Assembly (NCBI GenBank): GCA_029260235.1
Contig: JAJDDP010000189.1
Coordinates: forward strand, 1-45,899
DNA length: 45,899 nt
Direction of reading: 5' to 3'
Source of the DNA: Phycisphaerae bacterium
Lineage (GTDB): Bacteria > Planctomycetota > Phycisphaerae > UBA1845
Made by a program: the position numbers and the translations under genes. The notes under the pieces are model-generated. The model was not told where the DNA came from. It did not search any database and was given only the letters and a program-made list of their open reading frames with translations. Positions 9,301-16,403 of this stretch are shown one piece after another; position 1 is the stretch's first letter, and each line of letters starts with the position of its first letter.

Positions 9301-10926
9301 CAGCGTCTCTTGCATTTTGTCGGGGCGGTCGATCAACCGGTAGCATTCGGCCACCATGAGGATCGCCTCGCGACTGTCTGGGCCCATGGCTAGCGCGTTC
9401 AGGGCCGCTTGGGTAGCGCCGTTATGCTTCTTGAGCTTGTTCAGAATTTTTGCGTAAGTGATCCAATCGTTCGCACTTGCTCTGGGATGACCGATGGTGA
9501 ACTCGGCCGCTTCACGGGCGGCGCCAATTTGCCCGGCCATGAGGTAGAGGGCAGCCAAGTATCGCTTGTTCGCCAAGTTCGGTGGGTTGTAAATGATGTC
9601 AGCTTTCTCGAAGGCCGCCAGTGCTTCTAGGTCTTTTCCCCGGGCGATTTGAACGCGCCCCTCAGCGTTCCACGCTTCGGGCAGTCCGGGCACCTCGTTC
9701 CTGGCATCCACGGCAAATCGGCCTGCCTTATCGAGAATCTCCGTGCGGTCCTCAGGGGAGATAGATTCACCTTGAGACGCAGCGACTGCCGAGTTAGAGG
9801 CCTTCACCAGCAGCATGAATAGTTGGGCCTTTCGGCCATAGCCCGCCAATCCTTTGCGATCAATGCCTTTATCAATGCGACGTTCGCAAGCGGCGACAGC
9901 CTCTGAGGGCATACTGCACGCTACGTAGACATCAGCTTGGAGCGAATACTGCCTGAAGCCATCAGGTTCGATCTTGATCGCCTCGTCCAGGAGTTCGTTG
10001 ATCTGCTCACGAACGGCACTGACCTTGGGGCTGTCCCCGTCTTCCCGAATAGCAGGCAAAAGCTCAGCCAAGTATAAGTGTCCAGCCAGCCGGACGCGGG
10101 CGTCAGCTTGGTTTTCAGGGTCATCTCCGGCGAACTTGATCGCATCCTCGTAATATTTGACCGCCTGCTCAAGGGCTTCCTTGGATTCGGCTTGCTTTTC
10201 ACTGCGGCGGGCGATGAATCCGCGGTTTGCCAAGAAGAATGCATACGTCGCGCGAACAAGGAAAGCGTCCCTTCCTGGAACCATGTTTGAGGCGACCAAC
10301 CGGGACAACAGGTCTTCCGATGATTCGGACCGATCCTCTTCGAGCTCCGAACTGGCAAGTGCCAGCGCATAGTCAACGCTCTCAGGTGACAATTCCACCG
10401 ACCTGCGTAGGGCAGTTAGCCCCCGTTCTTTGTAGCTCTCGTCTTCCTGCCGAAGCAGCAGCAGTGCTTTCCCCAGGCAGAAAAGGGCTTGAGCGTCGTC
10501 CTCTTTGAGGGCAAGTAGCGCGTCTGCTGTATCCTTGACTTGCCTCCATGGAGACTGGGTGCGGGAAATCTCAGCCAAGTCCACATAGTATTCAAGCAGC
10601 TTCTCTAGTGCGGGCACGCAAGTTGGGTTCTGGGTGACGGCGGCTCGCCAGACCTGACTTGCCTTCGCGTCTTGGCCCATGCTCCGGTACATTTGCCCCT
10701 CTTCAACGAGGTATTTCTCGTCTTCGGAAACCGTGTACGCCTTGTGATAATAGAGGCGGGCCTTGCCCCACTCTTCCAATTCGCGATGCTGCTCTGCCTT
10801 GGAGGTGAAGCCGGCCGGATCGACGTCGCGCAATTGAAAGATCATCGCCAGGCCCGCTCCGGTCATCAGCACAAAGCCGACACCGGTCAAACCGACAACC
10901 ATATTCTTGTTTACTTTTTTTGCCAT
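6328..10926 (-). CDS. Giant membrane-anchored tetratricopeptide-repeat protein
   Basis: This encodes 1532 residues. After a short basic start (MAKKVNKN) there is one hydrophobic segment at about 9-31, without a lipobox, so the protein is probably an inner-membrane-anchored periplasmic scaffold. Nearly all the rest is helical TPR repeats; recognisable units include AWNAEGRVQIARGKDLEALA, RTLTFLGQAYLDLQRTDQA and WAALNNLAFMLCDNMGRCAE near the C-terminus. No catalytic domain is visible. It lies 79 bases downstream of an EpsI-like exosortase-associated gene in the same direction. In exopolysaccharide/PEP-CTERM loci of other bacteria, long TPR proteins (PrsT-type) often sit with EpsI and exosortase, which suggests a role in export or assembly of a surface polymer. 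That role is inferred from context only. A nested hairpin covers its stop codon. Confidence 0.85.
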   Translation of the reverse strand: MAKKVNKNMVVGLTGVGFVLMTGAGLAMIFQLRDVDPAGFTSKAEQHRELEEWGKARLYYHKAYTVSEDEKYLVEEGQMYRSMGQDAKASQVWRAAVTQNPTCVPALEKLLEYYVDLAEISRTQSPWRQVKDTADALLALKEDDAQALFCLGKALLLLRQEDESYKERGLTALRRSVELSPESVDYALALASSELEEDRSESSEDLLSRLVASNMVPGRDAFLVRATYAFFLANRGFIARRSEKQAESKEALEQAVKYYEDAIKFAGDDPENQADARVRLAGHLYLAELLPAIREDGDSPKVSAVREQINELLDEAIKIEPDGFRQYSLQADVYVACSMPSEAVAACERRIDKGIDRKGLAGYGRKAQLFMLLVKASNSAVAASQGESISPEDRTEILDKAGRFAVDARNEVPGLPEAWNAEGRVQIARGKDLEALAAFEKADIIYNPPNLANKRYLAALYLMAGQIGAAREAAEFTIGHPRASANDWITYAKILNKLKKHNGATQAALNALAMGPDSREAILMVAECYRLIDRPDKMQETLSKLESDSPDDLLVRAKALANEERYDEAISLLKPLLEAEPGNLKVVRLVVSILRKNGQAGEAVAIVKRGLEAAEDKSAFLMLELAVTEGLSPEERDRRVVELLNQTEDAFLRASSLANHYTRQHEWDKAEEQLQKAETLLAQGATPEAIKRRKQGGQIPLRGIMDQRFSILCMLERFEEAEQLAEQARDRDIDGVQGSTFLGRLQIYQKTPKLAVATLESALEAQPNNSRTLTFLGQAYLDLQRTDQAKLTFERALKVNPASGFAHKGMAMLAKAEKDSSSYNRHLSACKELIPNDPWVIAEFEGINALADPAQAANEVEQKLAEDPDNLELTMKLANLLVNSNQLEKAEGAYVKAMELSPNSLVVASAVSRFYQALDRKKEAEELLQNLADNLEEPRQQAAAYVLLGQFFIQEGRLEESNTAYLTAADKHEGLGVFWAVGRHFFTTNQFSQSLKWLAKASAIADKDGSSALESIKTMHVEALVKLQEYEQALAGIEMLLTRFPAAGSNALLLRAEIELAMGQLDKAVQTLTMFLETRPDHPMALYRRARCRAAEGRWSQAISDLELLKARDPGAVDLRPRRMLAQAYSRVGRVDLAVAELESLREQHPNDTTLAEELIAVHVQEEAFDQAEQVCMLLSAKTPGDPRWIFRRANINTQRARSADEGSTERTRAVARALQDAKTSCKMSSNATGYVRNYFALCGEFEKWEQGIDLYENALTDKQRTPQTREAYANLLAATGRETDAIATYRLAAHEGKKQIGMMYVQNVGAAAERTLGAARTLELLRTPPDDKQLLLTNEILIASALAGDNQHSESISRLEQLIANSAGDDERKGLNQMLGLVAAESGDYERAKKAYEEVIRLDPRNWAALNNLAFMLCDNMGRCAEAQPYAEEAYKLSKVVSIADTLAAVLIGVGKHQEVVGLLVSAIQENPDFVPARIRLAEAFRRMGDFDKAIAQLDECQELLDKGLSPEEADHVKEMLTKVNAGDTSP

Positions 10927-11005
10927 CTTGCTTGTATCCGCTCGTTAGGCCATTGGTTTCTTGAGAACAATTACTGGCCGAAGCTTGGCCGTTGCTGGTT
11001 GGGCA

Positions 11006-11776
11006 TCACGCCTTCTCCGATGGCGATTCCTGAACCGCTTGCCAATCGGGCAAGTGATCTTCGAGCAAAACAGGAATCAACCGTCCCAGGAACTTGCTGG
11101 CGGCCTCAATCGTATCGTCGCGGTTTGGTGTGGCAGGCAATGCCCTGGGATTCCCGAACATGATTTCAATCTTGCAGTAGTACGCCCCCCTGTCGAACGG
11201 GTTGGACAACTTCGTACGCACCCCATCCCGCGTACATTTGAACTCGCCGTTGCAATGAAAGGTGTAGACCACCGTCGGTTGTGCTCGCCCGTGCACATCG
11301 GTCTTGAGGAAAGTGACCGCCCGAATGGGGACCTCCAAGTCGCTGACTTGCGCCGACAAGTTGCCCTTCGATTCGATCTGGTAGCCCGCCCCAAGAAAAC
11401 AATTGTCTGCAATGTGGGGGACTTGGTCAGGCTTGCCGGTGTAATACGACAGGAAGCATCTGACAAACCGGCGAGGATCGCGCTGGTTCTTAATAGAGGT
11501 ATCGATGAATTGCCAGTCGATGAAAATATCTGTCCCCAACTGGTTGGCGATGGCCTCTTCCACGGCGTGGGATACTTGGAACTCGTACTCACCCAGGAGG
11601 GCCTTGTCCATCTCAGTCAGCGGCTTGCGCAGGGGGACTGCTTCTTTGCGCATCACCACCTGCATGTGCTTGGCAATGGGGCCTGCCAGAACGGTAGCAG
11701 CTAGCAGCAAGGCCACACAGGCTAAGAAGGAGGGTTGAAGGATGCCTCCGGCACCACCTCCCGATTGCTTACTCAT
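11006..11776 (-). CDS. EpsI-like exosortase-associated protein (DUF3485-type)
   Basis: This encodes 256 residues. One hydrophobic segment at about 14-32 anchors or exports the protein. The remainder resembles the EpsI/DUF3485 domain that accompanies exosortases: VPLRKPLTEMD near 47-57, then YYTGKPDQVPHIADNCF (about 111-127) followed by GAGY, which fits the family pattern of a histidine and cysteine ahead of a GxGW/Y turn, and then VVYTFHCNGEF. In other bacteria EpsI assists exosortase-linked polysaccharide or protein export. No exosortase gene is in the window; upstream is a divergent NeuD-like gene. It probably forms an operon with the giant TPR gene 79 bases downstream. The assignment rests on recognised motifs, not on a search. 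Confidence 0.6.
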   Translation of the reverse strand: MSKQSGGGAGGILQPSFLACVALLLAATVLAGPIAKHMQVVMRKEAVPLRKPLTEMDKALLGEYEFQVSHAVEEAIANQLGTDIFIDWQFIDTSIKNQRDPRRFVRCFLSYYTGKPDQVPHIADNCFLGAGYQIESKGNLSAQVSDLEVPIRAVTFLKTDVHGRAQPTVVYTFHCNGEFKCTRDGVRTKLSNPFDRGAYYCKIEIMFGNPRALPATPNRDDTIEAASKFLGRLIPVLLEDHLPDWQAVQESPSEKA

Positions 11777-12070
11777 AACCTAACAACCTTTGCCCAAAAG
11801 ACTTGCGCAGTTTTTTGAATACCCCAAGATCGCTGAGCATAGCCCGCTGTCCGATGGCCGTCAATTAGCACGCCCCTCTGTGATTTAACGGCATTTCGCC
11901 CGCCTAGCCAACCACGATTCGGTACGATCCGCGAGGTTTTTGGTTCAGACAGCCAAGAGTGTGTCCGATAAGAGAAACGGCCCATTATCCAGCGGGCAGA
12001 CCGCGCGCCAACCAGCTGTTTGGGGGTTAGCGTTGCGGAATCGACGTCAAGCTTCGGTAGGGACAAGGCC
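11777..12070. other. Divergent promoter region between the EpsI-like and NeuD-like genes
   Basis: About 294 bases separate two divergent genes and carry no convincing coding sequence. An in-frame TTG at 12020 could extend the NeuD-like gene but has no better ribosome site. A weak minus-strand promoter-like pair (TTGGCG, 16 bases, GATAAT) lies near 11985-12015. I see no strong operator or repeat. Confidence 0.3.
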
Positions 12071-12784
12071 ATGAGATGTGTCATTGTAGGCGCAGGCGGG
12101 CATGGACGGGTGGTTCTGGACATCCTGGCCAATGCCGGCCAGCATGAGGTGTTGGGGTTTATCGACTCCAATGCCGAAATGCTGGGGCGTCGAATGGACG
12201 GAAAACGCATCCTCGGCGATTTTACGGCCCTGTCCCAGCTTCGTGAGACGATGAACATCGAGGGAGCCGTCGTTGCCATCGGCGATAACGGCGTTCGTCG
12301 AGACTTCGCCGACCGTCTGGACATCCTGGGGATTCAACCCATCAACGCCATCCACCCCTCGGCGAATTTAGCCCACAATGTAACTCTTGGGCGAAATGTC
12401 GTCGTCGCAGCAGGTGCCCTCGTCTGTGCCCATTGCCAAATTGGCGACTCGGTGATCTTGAATACTGGCAGTATCGTGGATCACGAATCGATGATTGGGA
12501 CAGCTACGCATGTCTGCCCCGGTGCCCGCATTGCGGGGCGCGTTGCCATCGAAAGCGGTGCCTTCGTAGGCATTGGGGCGACCGTGATCCAGAACATCCG
12601 AATAGGATATGAAGCGGTCGTCGGTGCAGGTGCGGTCGTCATCACAGATGTCGCACCCATGAGCACCGTGGTCGGCGTGCCGGCCCGTGAGATCAAAGAT
12701 CTCAGCGATTCTGACGGAATTAACGCTTGGATGATGCCGGAGTTCATGCGTGCCCACCTCGCCCAGAGCAATCCTGCAGAATAG
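12071..12784 (+). CDS. NeuD-type sugar O-acyltransferase (left-handed beta-helix)
   Basis: This encodes 237 residues from the ATG at 12071, chosen because the protein then starts with the family N-terminus MRCVIVGAGGHGRVVLDIL, a small Rossmann-like nucleotide-sugar or substrate-binding domain. From about residue 95 hexapeptide repeats follow (NVTLGRNVVVAAGALVCAHC, CPGARIAGRVAIESGAFVG, GAGAVVITDVAPMSTVVGVP), which form the trimeric left-handed helix that binds acetyl-CoA. The histidine in NTGSIVDHESMIG is the likely catalytic base. The family (NeuD, PglD, PerB) transfers acetyl groups to sialic acids or amino sugars for surface glycans. Its neighbour is an EpsI-like export gene, which fits a polysaccharide role. 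The exact sugar is unknown. Confidence 0.85.
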   Translation: MRCVIVGAGGHGRVVLDILANAGQHEVLGFIDSNAEMLGRRMDGKRILGDFTALSQLRETMNIEGAVVAIGDNGVRRDFADRLDILGIQPINAIHPSANLAHNVTLGRNVVVAAGALVCAHCQIGDSVILNTGSIVDHESMIGTATHVCPGARIAGRVAIESGAFVGIGATVIQNIRIGYEAVVGAGAVVITDVAPMSTVVGVPAREIKDLSDSDGINAWMMPEFMRAHLAQSNPAE

Positions 12785-12813
12785 ATCACATCCGCGGCAA
12801 GACCAGCACACGC

Positions 12814-14940
12814 CTACTTGATGGAAAATCGCAGTTCTGCATAGATGGTTCGTGGTGTCTCCGCATCGTTCAAGAACAGCGTACTCCCCTCCAAATGTCC
12901 GCTATCCAAAAGGTTCCTGACTCCCACGGCGATGGATGCTCGGTCATCCCAGAATTCTTGCTCTGCCCGCAGGTCCAGGCGGAAGTAGGGTGCGATGCTT
13001 TGGGGCACGAACGGATTGGCTGGGTTTGGAGCTCGGGTCGCATCCACATAATAGAGATGGGCCGAGAGGCGCAGGTCTTCGTTTGCCGCGTATCGGGCAC
13101 CCAACATGAACTTGTGTTTGGGCGGCTCGATCAAGTCTCGTTCGGTGTAAGGCGCCGAGGCGGACCAATCGAGCTGCTGGTAGGAGTAGTTGCCCACCAA
13201 GGTCAATTCGTCTGTGGCCGCGTATGTGGTTTCAAACTCGGCGCCGTACAGAGACGCGCCGCCGCTGCGGTTGTCGAACCTGTTTTGGAGCAACCCGGGA
13301 GGGCCCAACTCAGGACTGAGGGTGGCCACTTCGTCGTAGTCGTGCCAGAAGACGTTGACCGAAGCGTTAAGCCGATTGAAGAACTTGCCGCGCCATCCCA
13401 TTTCGTAGGCGATTAGCGTCGTTGGCTCGACGTCTCGATCGGCGGTGACACGCACCAACCCATTGACCAGCGGCATGTCCAAGAAACGGGCGGCGGCTAC
13501 GGGCATGTGGAATGCGCGAGAGACCGAACCGTACAACACTGAATTGTCGGTCAACTCGTACAACAGCGACGCTCGCGCACTCGGTTGGAATCCGCCGTAG
13601 AATTCGTAATCGATTCGAGCGCCCAGATCCAAAGTCCACCGTGGGGCGAACTGCCATTCCTCTTGCCAATATATCCCGACGATGCCGGTGCTGACGAAAT
13701 CCTTGGAGAGCATGAATGGGTCGGAGTTGGACGCATCCAGTATATCTGCCCGCGTGTCTATTCCCCAGATGGTGGTTCGTGAATCGTCAGGCTTGAACGT
13801 GTGGGAAAACTGCAAGGCAAACTGTTGGTAACGATAGTCGATCGACGGTACGCCGGGCGATGCATGAAAATCGTTGACGTAGCCCTTCAACTCGAACTGG
13901 TTGTCTTTAGAGATTTTGTGGGTCCAGGTTCCCAGCAGGAACGAAGCTTGGGCGGTGGAGTTGCGTCGCAGGCCTATCCCAGCCAGCGGCGTGGGCGCAA
14001 ACCCACCATCGACAAGTGCGCTGCCGGCTGACACAACGAAGGAGTCATCTTCCCCCTTGTCGTAGACCGCATGAAGCGACAGCCGCCCGGTCTTGTAATC
14101 ATCCTCCAGATTGCGCAAGAATGACCCGCCCTTCCGGAAGCCGTCACTGGCTAGGTATTCCCCCGACACCCGCATCCGAAGGTCGTCTTCTTGCCATCCG
14201 TAGGAGAGGTATTGGCCAAACGTACCGCGCGAGCCTCCGTGGGATTTCGAGTTGAACCCAAGTTGGTCTTTGGGATCCTTGGTGATGATGTTGATCACGC
14301 CATTACCGGCGTTTGCACCCCAGGTGACCCCTCCGGGGCCTCGGATGACCTCGATTCGTGCGATGTCCTCCAGTTGAAAGGGCCAACTGTTCCATAGGGT
14401 TCCCCCGAACAGAGAGTCGTAGATTTGTCGGCCGTCCACCAAGACCAGCACTTGATTGGAGATGAATCCATGAAATCCGCGAGGAGAGACGGCCGCGGCG
14501 CCGAACGACAGATCGGCGACGTCGATGCCTGCGGCGAGCCTCAGTGCGTCGGGGATGGAGGAGGCACCTGATTGTCGGATGTCATCGGCCGTTATCACGC
14601 TCATGGCGTGGGAAACGTGATCCAGCTTCTGTTCACGCCGTGAAGCCGAAATCACCACGGGAATTTCCAGTTCAAACAATTCCATTTCGTCGAACGAATC
14701 GTCTTCAAAGAACTCCTCGTCGCTCGACCCACTATTCAGGAATTCATCGGCGGTCGGTTCTTCCTGCGCTGGTGCATCCTGGGCACAGAGGGGCTGCTGG
14801 CTGCCACACGCCATGATCGAAACCAGGAAGATGGTCATCCATACGTCGAGACGAAGGCCACCGATCGAGCAAGAAGTTGATGGTGGCGTATGAGATGTAC
14901 ACCCCCATCGCATGCCGGTTGCAATCAAATGAAGAATCAT
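12814..14940 (-). CDS. TonB-dependent outer-membrane receptor
   Basis: This encodes 708 residues. A signal peptide is probably formed by MTIFLVSIMACGSQQPLCAQ, which begins at residue 35; the first 34 residues may be an extended N-region or a start-site artefact. The plug domain spans about 95-215 (VVISASRREQKLDHVSHAMS, then EDIARIEVIRGPGGVTWGAN and GVINIITKDP), and the 22-stranded barrel follows with alternating beta strands to the end (YAELRFSIK). Such receptors import scarce ligands across the outer membrane using TonB energy. Its ATG overlaps the stop of the upstream binding-protein gene by one base (TAATG), so the two products are likely made together. The acidic stretch (about 65-90, rich in D, E and F) before the plug is unusual and could be a TonB-box or partner-contact region. 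The ligand is unknown. Confidence 0.92.
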   Translation of the reverse strand: MILHLIATGMRWGCTSHTPPSTSCSIGGLRLDVWMTIFLVSIMACGSQQPLCAQDAPAQEEPTADEFLNSGSSDEEFFEDDSFDEMELFELEIPVVISASRREQKLDHVSHAMSVITADDIRQSGASSIPDALRLAAGIDVADLSFGAAAVSPRGFHGFISNQVLVLVDGRQIYDSLFGGTLWNSWPFQLEDIARIEVIRGPGGVTWGANAGNGVINIITKDPKDQLGFNSKSHGGSRGTFGQYLSYGWQEDDLRMRVSGEYLASDGFRKGGSFLRNLEDDYKTGRLSLHAVYDKGEDDSFVVSAGSALVDGGFAPTPLAGIGLRRNSTAQASFLLGTWTHKISKDNQFELKGYVNDFHASPGVPSIDYRYQQFALQFSHTFKPDDSRTTIWGIDTRADILDASNSDPFMLSKDFVSTGIVGIYWQEEWQFAPRWTLDLGARIDYEFYGGFQPSARASLLYELTDNSVLYGSVSRAFHMPVAAARFLDMPLVNGLVRVTADRDVEPTTLIAYEMGWRGKFFNRLNASVNVFWHDYDEVATLSPELGPPGLLQNRFDNRSGGASLYGAEFETTYAATDELTLVGNYSYQQLDWSASAPYTERDLIEPPKHKFMLGARYAANEDLRLSAHLYYVDATRAPNPANPFVPQSIAPYFRLDLRAEQEFWDDRASIAVGVRNLLDSGHLEGSTLFLNDAETPRTIYAELRFSIK

Positions 14941-15941
14941 TACTTTTCTCCAATGCGGACCGTGTTCGGTCCAGTGGTGACCGCCTGAAGATCGATGTCG
15001 ATCATCTCGGCTATATGCTCGTTGATCGCCGTGGCAGCAACCTTGGTATATTCAATCTTGTTGCCGACGGCATCTTGTTGGTTCGCTAAATTTAGAATCA
15101 ATTCAGCGGTCTGGGTCCCGATGGCTCGAGCGTCATAGTATTGTCCGCTGTACGCCCCAGCCTTAACGATGTTCTTGGAGAACGCCATCACGGGTTTCTT
15201 GTTCCGAGCACCCCATGTAAGGAGCTTCCTGATGGTGGTCGAGTCATACACGCCCGAGTCGGGGATCATCAGGATGCCATCGCAGTTGTTCTCTTGAATT
15301 GACTTGATCGCAGCCGGGAAGGACTTTCGTGATGCGAGGATTGAGATGATCTTCAATCCATGCTGCTCGCCGGCTTGAACGAGCGATGCCACTGTTCGCT
15401 CGGTTCCCGGGCTGTGCAGAACTCCGACCCGTTCCAGGCCAGGGGCCACCTGGTGAATCCAGGCCATTCGGAGATGCGGGGCCTGATCGGAGCTAACACC
15501 GCTCACGACACGGCTTGCATCTTTGTTGTCCGAGACGAACGGCGCATCCAAGATATTTGGAACCAGGAAGAACACGACTGGAACTTCCGGGAATGCCTCC
15601 AAAACCGACTTGGTTATGCGCTGGCCTGATGTAACGATCAGCTGCGGACTAAACTCCCGAATTCTGTCGGAGATTTTTTTGAATTCGGACGATTTCATCC
15701 CCTTGGGGACTTCGATCAGGGCACATTCATGTCCGCTCTCGACAACCGTGGTCTTGATAGTGCGGGCGGCTAGCTGATAACTGGAGAGTTGACCGTGAAC
15801 GATGGCAATTCGAAGATTCCCCGGCTCTTCTGCAACGGTGGCCGCTGCCCACGAAAGACCGATAATCGTAGCCAGCGCTGCGACTATCGACACCTGGGAC
15901 AGCCGAAGCTGCCCAGCAGGCATTCCTGATCGGGATTTCAT
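14940..15941 (-). CDS. Periplasmic ABC-type substrate-binding protein (PF04392/COG2984 type)
   Basis: About 333 residues follow the ATG at 15941; in-frame starts at 16037 (GTG), 15965 and 15923 are also possible and none has a strong Shine-Dalgarno sequence. A signal peptide is clear (VSIVAALATIIGLSWAAATVA). The body is a two-lobed type I periplasmic binding fold (LRIAIVHGQLSSYQLAARTI, PQLIVTSGQRITKSVLEAFP, VGVLHSPGTERTVASLVQAG, PVMAFSKNIVKAGAYSGQYY) like the COG2984 group. No permease or ATPase gene is nearby. It is translationally coupled to a TonB receptor and divergent from a hybrid histidine kinase. A role as the ligand-sensing partner of that kinase is an attractive inference. Confidence 0.85.
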   Translation of the reverse strand: MKSRSGMPAGQLRLSQVSIVAALATIIGLSWAAATVAEEPGNLRIAIVHGQLSSYQLAARTIKTTVVESGHECALIEVPKGMKSSEFKKISDRIREFSPQLIVTSGQRITKSVLEAFPEVPVVFFLVPNILDAPFVSDNKDASRVVSGVSSDQAPHLRMAWIHQVAPGLERVGVLHSPGTERTVASLVQAGEQHGLKIISILASRKSFPAAIKSIQENNCDGILMIPDSGVYDSTTIRKLLTWGARNKKPVMAFSKNIVKAGAYSGQYYDARAIGTQTAELILNLANQQDAVGNKIEYTKVAATAINEHIAEMIDIDLQAVTTGPNTVRIGEK

Positions 15942-16403
15942 TTTTGAGCACAGAAGGGAAGCCATTTGCACCACTCGGCCACACTGGTACCCACGAAATT
16001 GGGAATCCTCGTCCGGGGGTTGAATCCGGACGCACACGCCATCAGGGTTATCGGAAGATCTGGTTCGTCAATGAACAACTAGCACCGCCCAGCAGCAGCC
16101 CTTGCCCTGGAATGATCGGGCAAGCGGTTGTCGCAGCCTATTATCAGATGATCGCACTGGCGGTCACTCGCCGATCCCCAGGCACCGTACTACGACAACA
16201 GGTCGACCCAGGCCGTGGCACCCTAAATCCCGCCGTCTTCTTGAATACACGCGATAGACGACCGATGTAGTCATCAGATTATTGACTGTTGATCTGCTTC
16301 AAGGCACTGGACTGTATTGGCCGTCGCTTCTACGCGCACAACGCCTGAGCCTGCGAGAGAGATCGCGGGCAGGTTGTCGGAATTGGCCAATTAAGGACCT
16401 CGC
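15942..16403. other. Divergent regulatory region between receptor and kinase genes
   Basis: This 460-base stretch separates the start of the binding-protein gene from the kinase gene and contains no convincing gene. The part nearest 15942-16037 may be coding if an upstream start is used. On the plus strand TTGATC (16289-16294), 18 bases and TGTATT (16313-16318) form a weak promoter candidate for the kinase, and AAGGA sits seven bases before its ATG. I see no clear palindromic operator. Confidence 0.3.

Noticed and set aside
10961..11704. 247-codon plus-strand frame
   Set aside because: It is antisense to the EpsI-like gene, has no ribosome site or family pattern, and the minus-strand protein has a signal anchor and recognisable motifs.
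12727..13416. 229-codon plus-strand frame over the end of the TonB receptor
   Set aside because: Antisense shadow of a clear beta-barrel coding sequence; no motif or ribosome site.
16214..16230. TGGCAC resembling the -24 box of a sigma54 promoter upstream of the kinase
   Set aside because: The matching TTGC -12 element is absent at the required spacing.
15944..16270. 108-codon plus-strand frame in the divergent kinase/receptor region
   Set aside because: No ribosome site or motif; overlaps the start of the binding-protein gene on the other strand.
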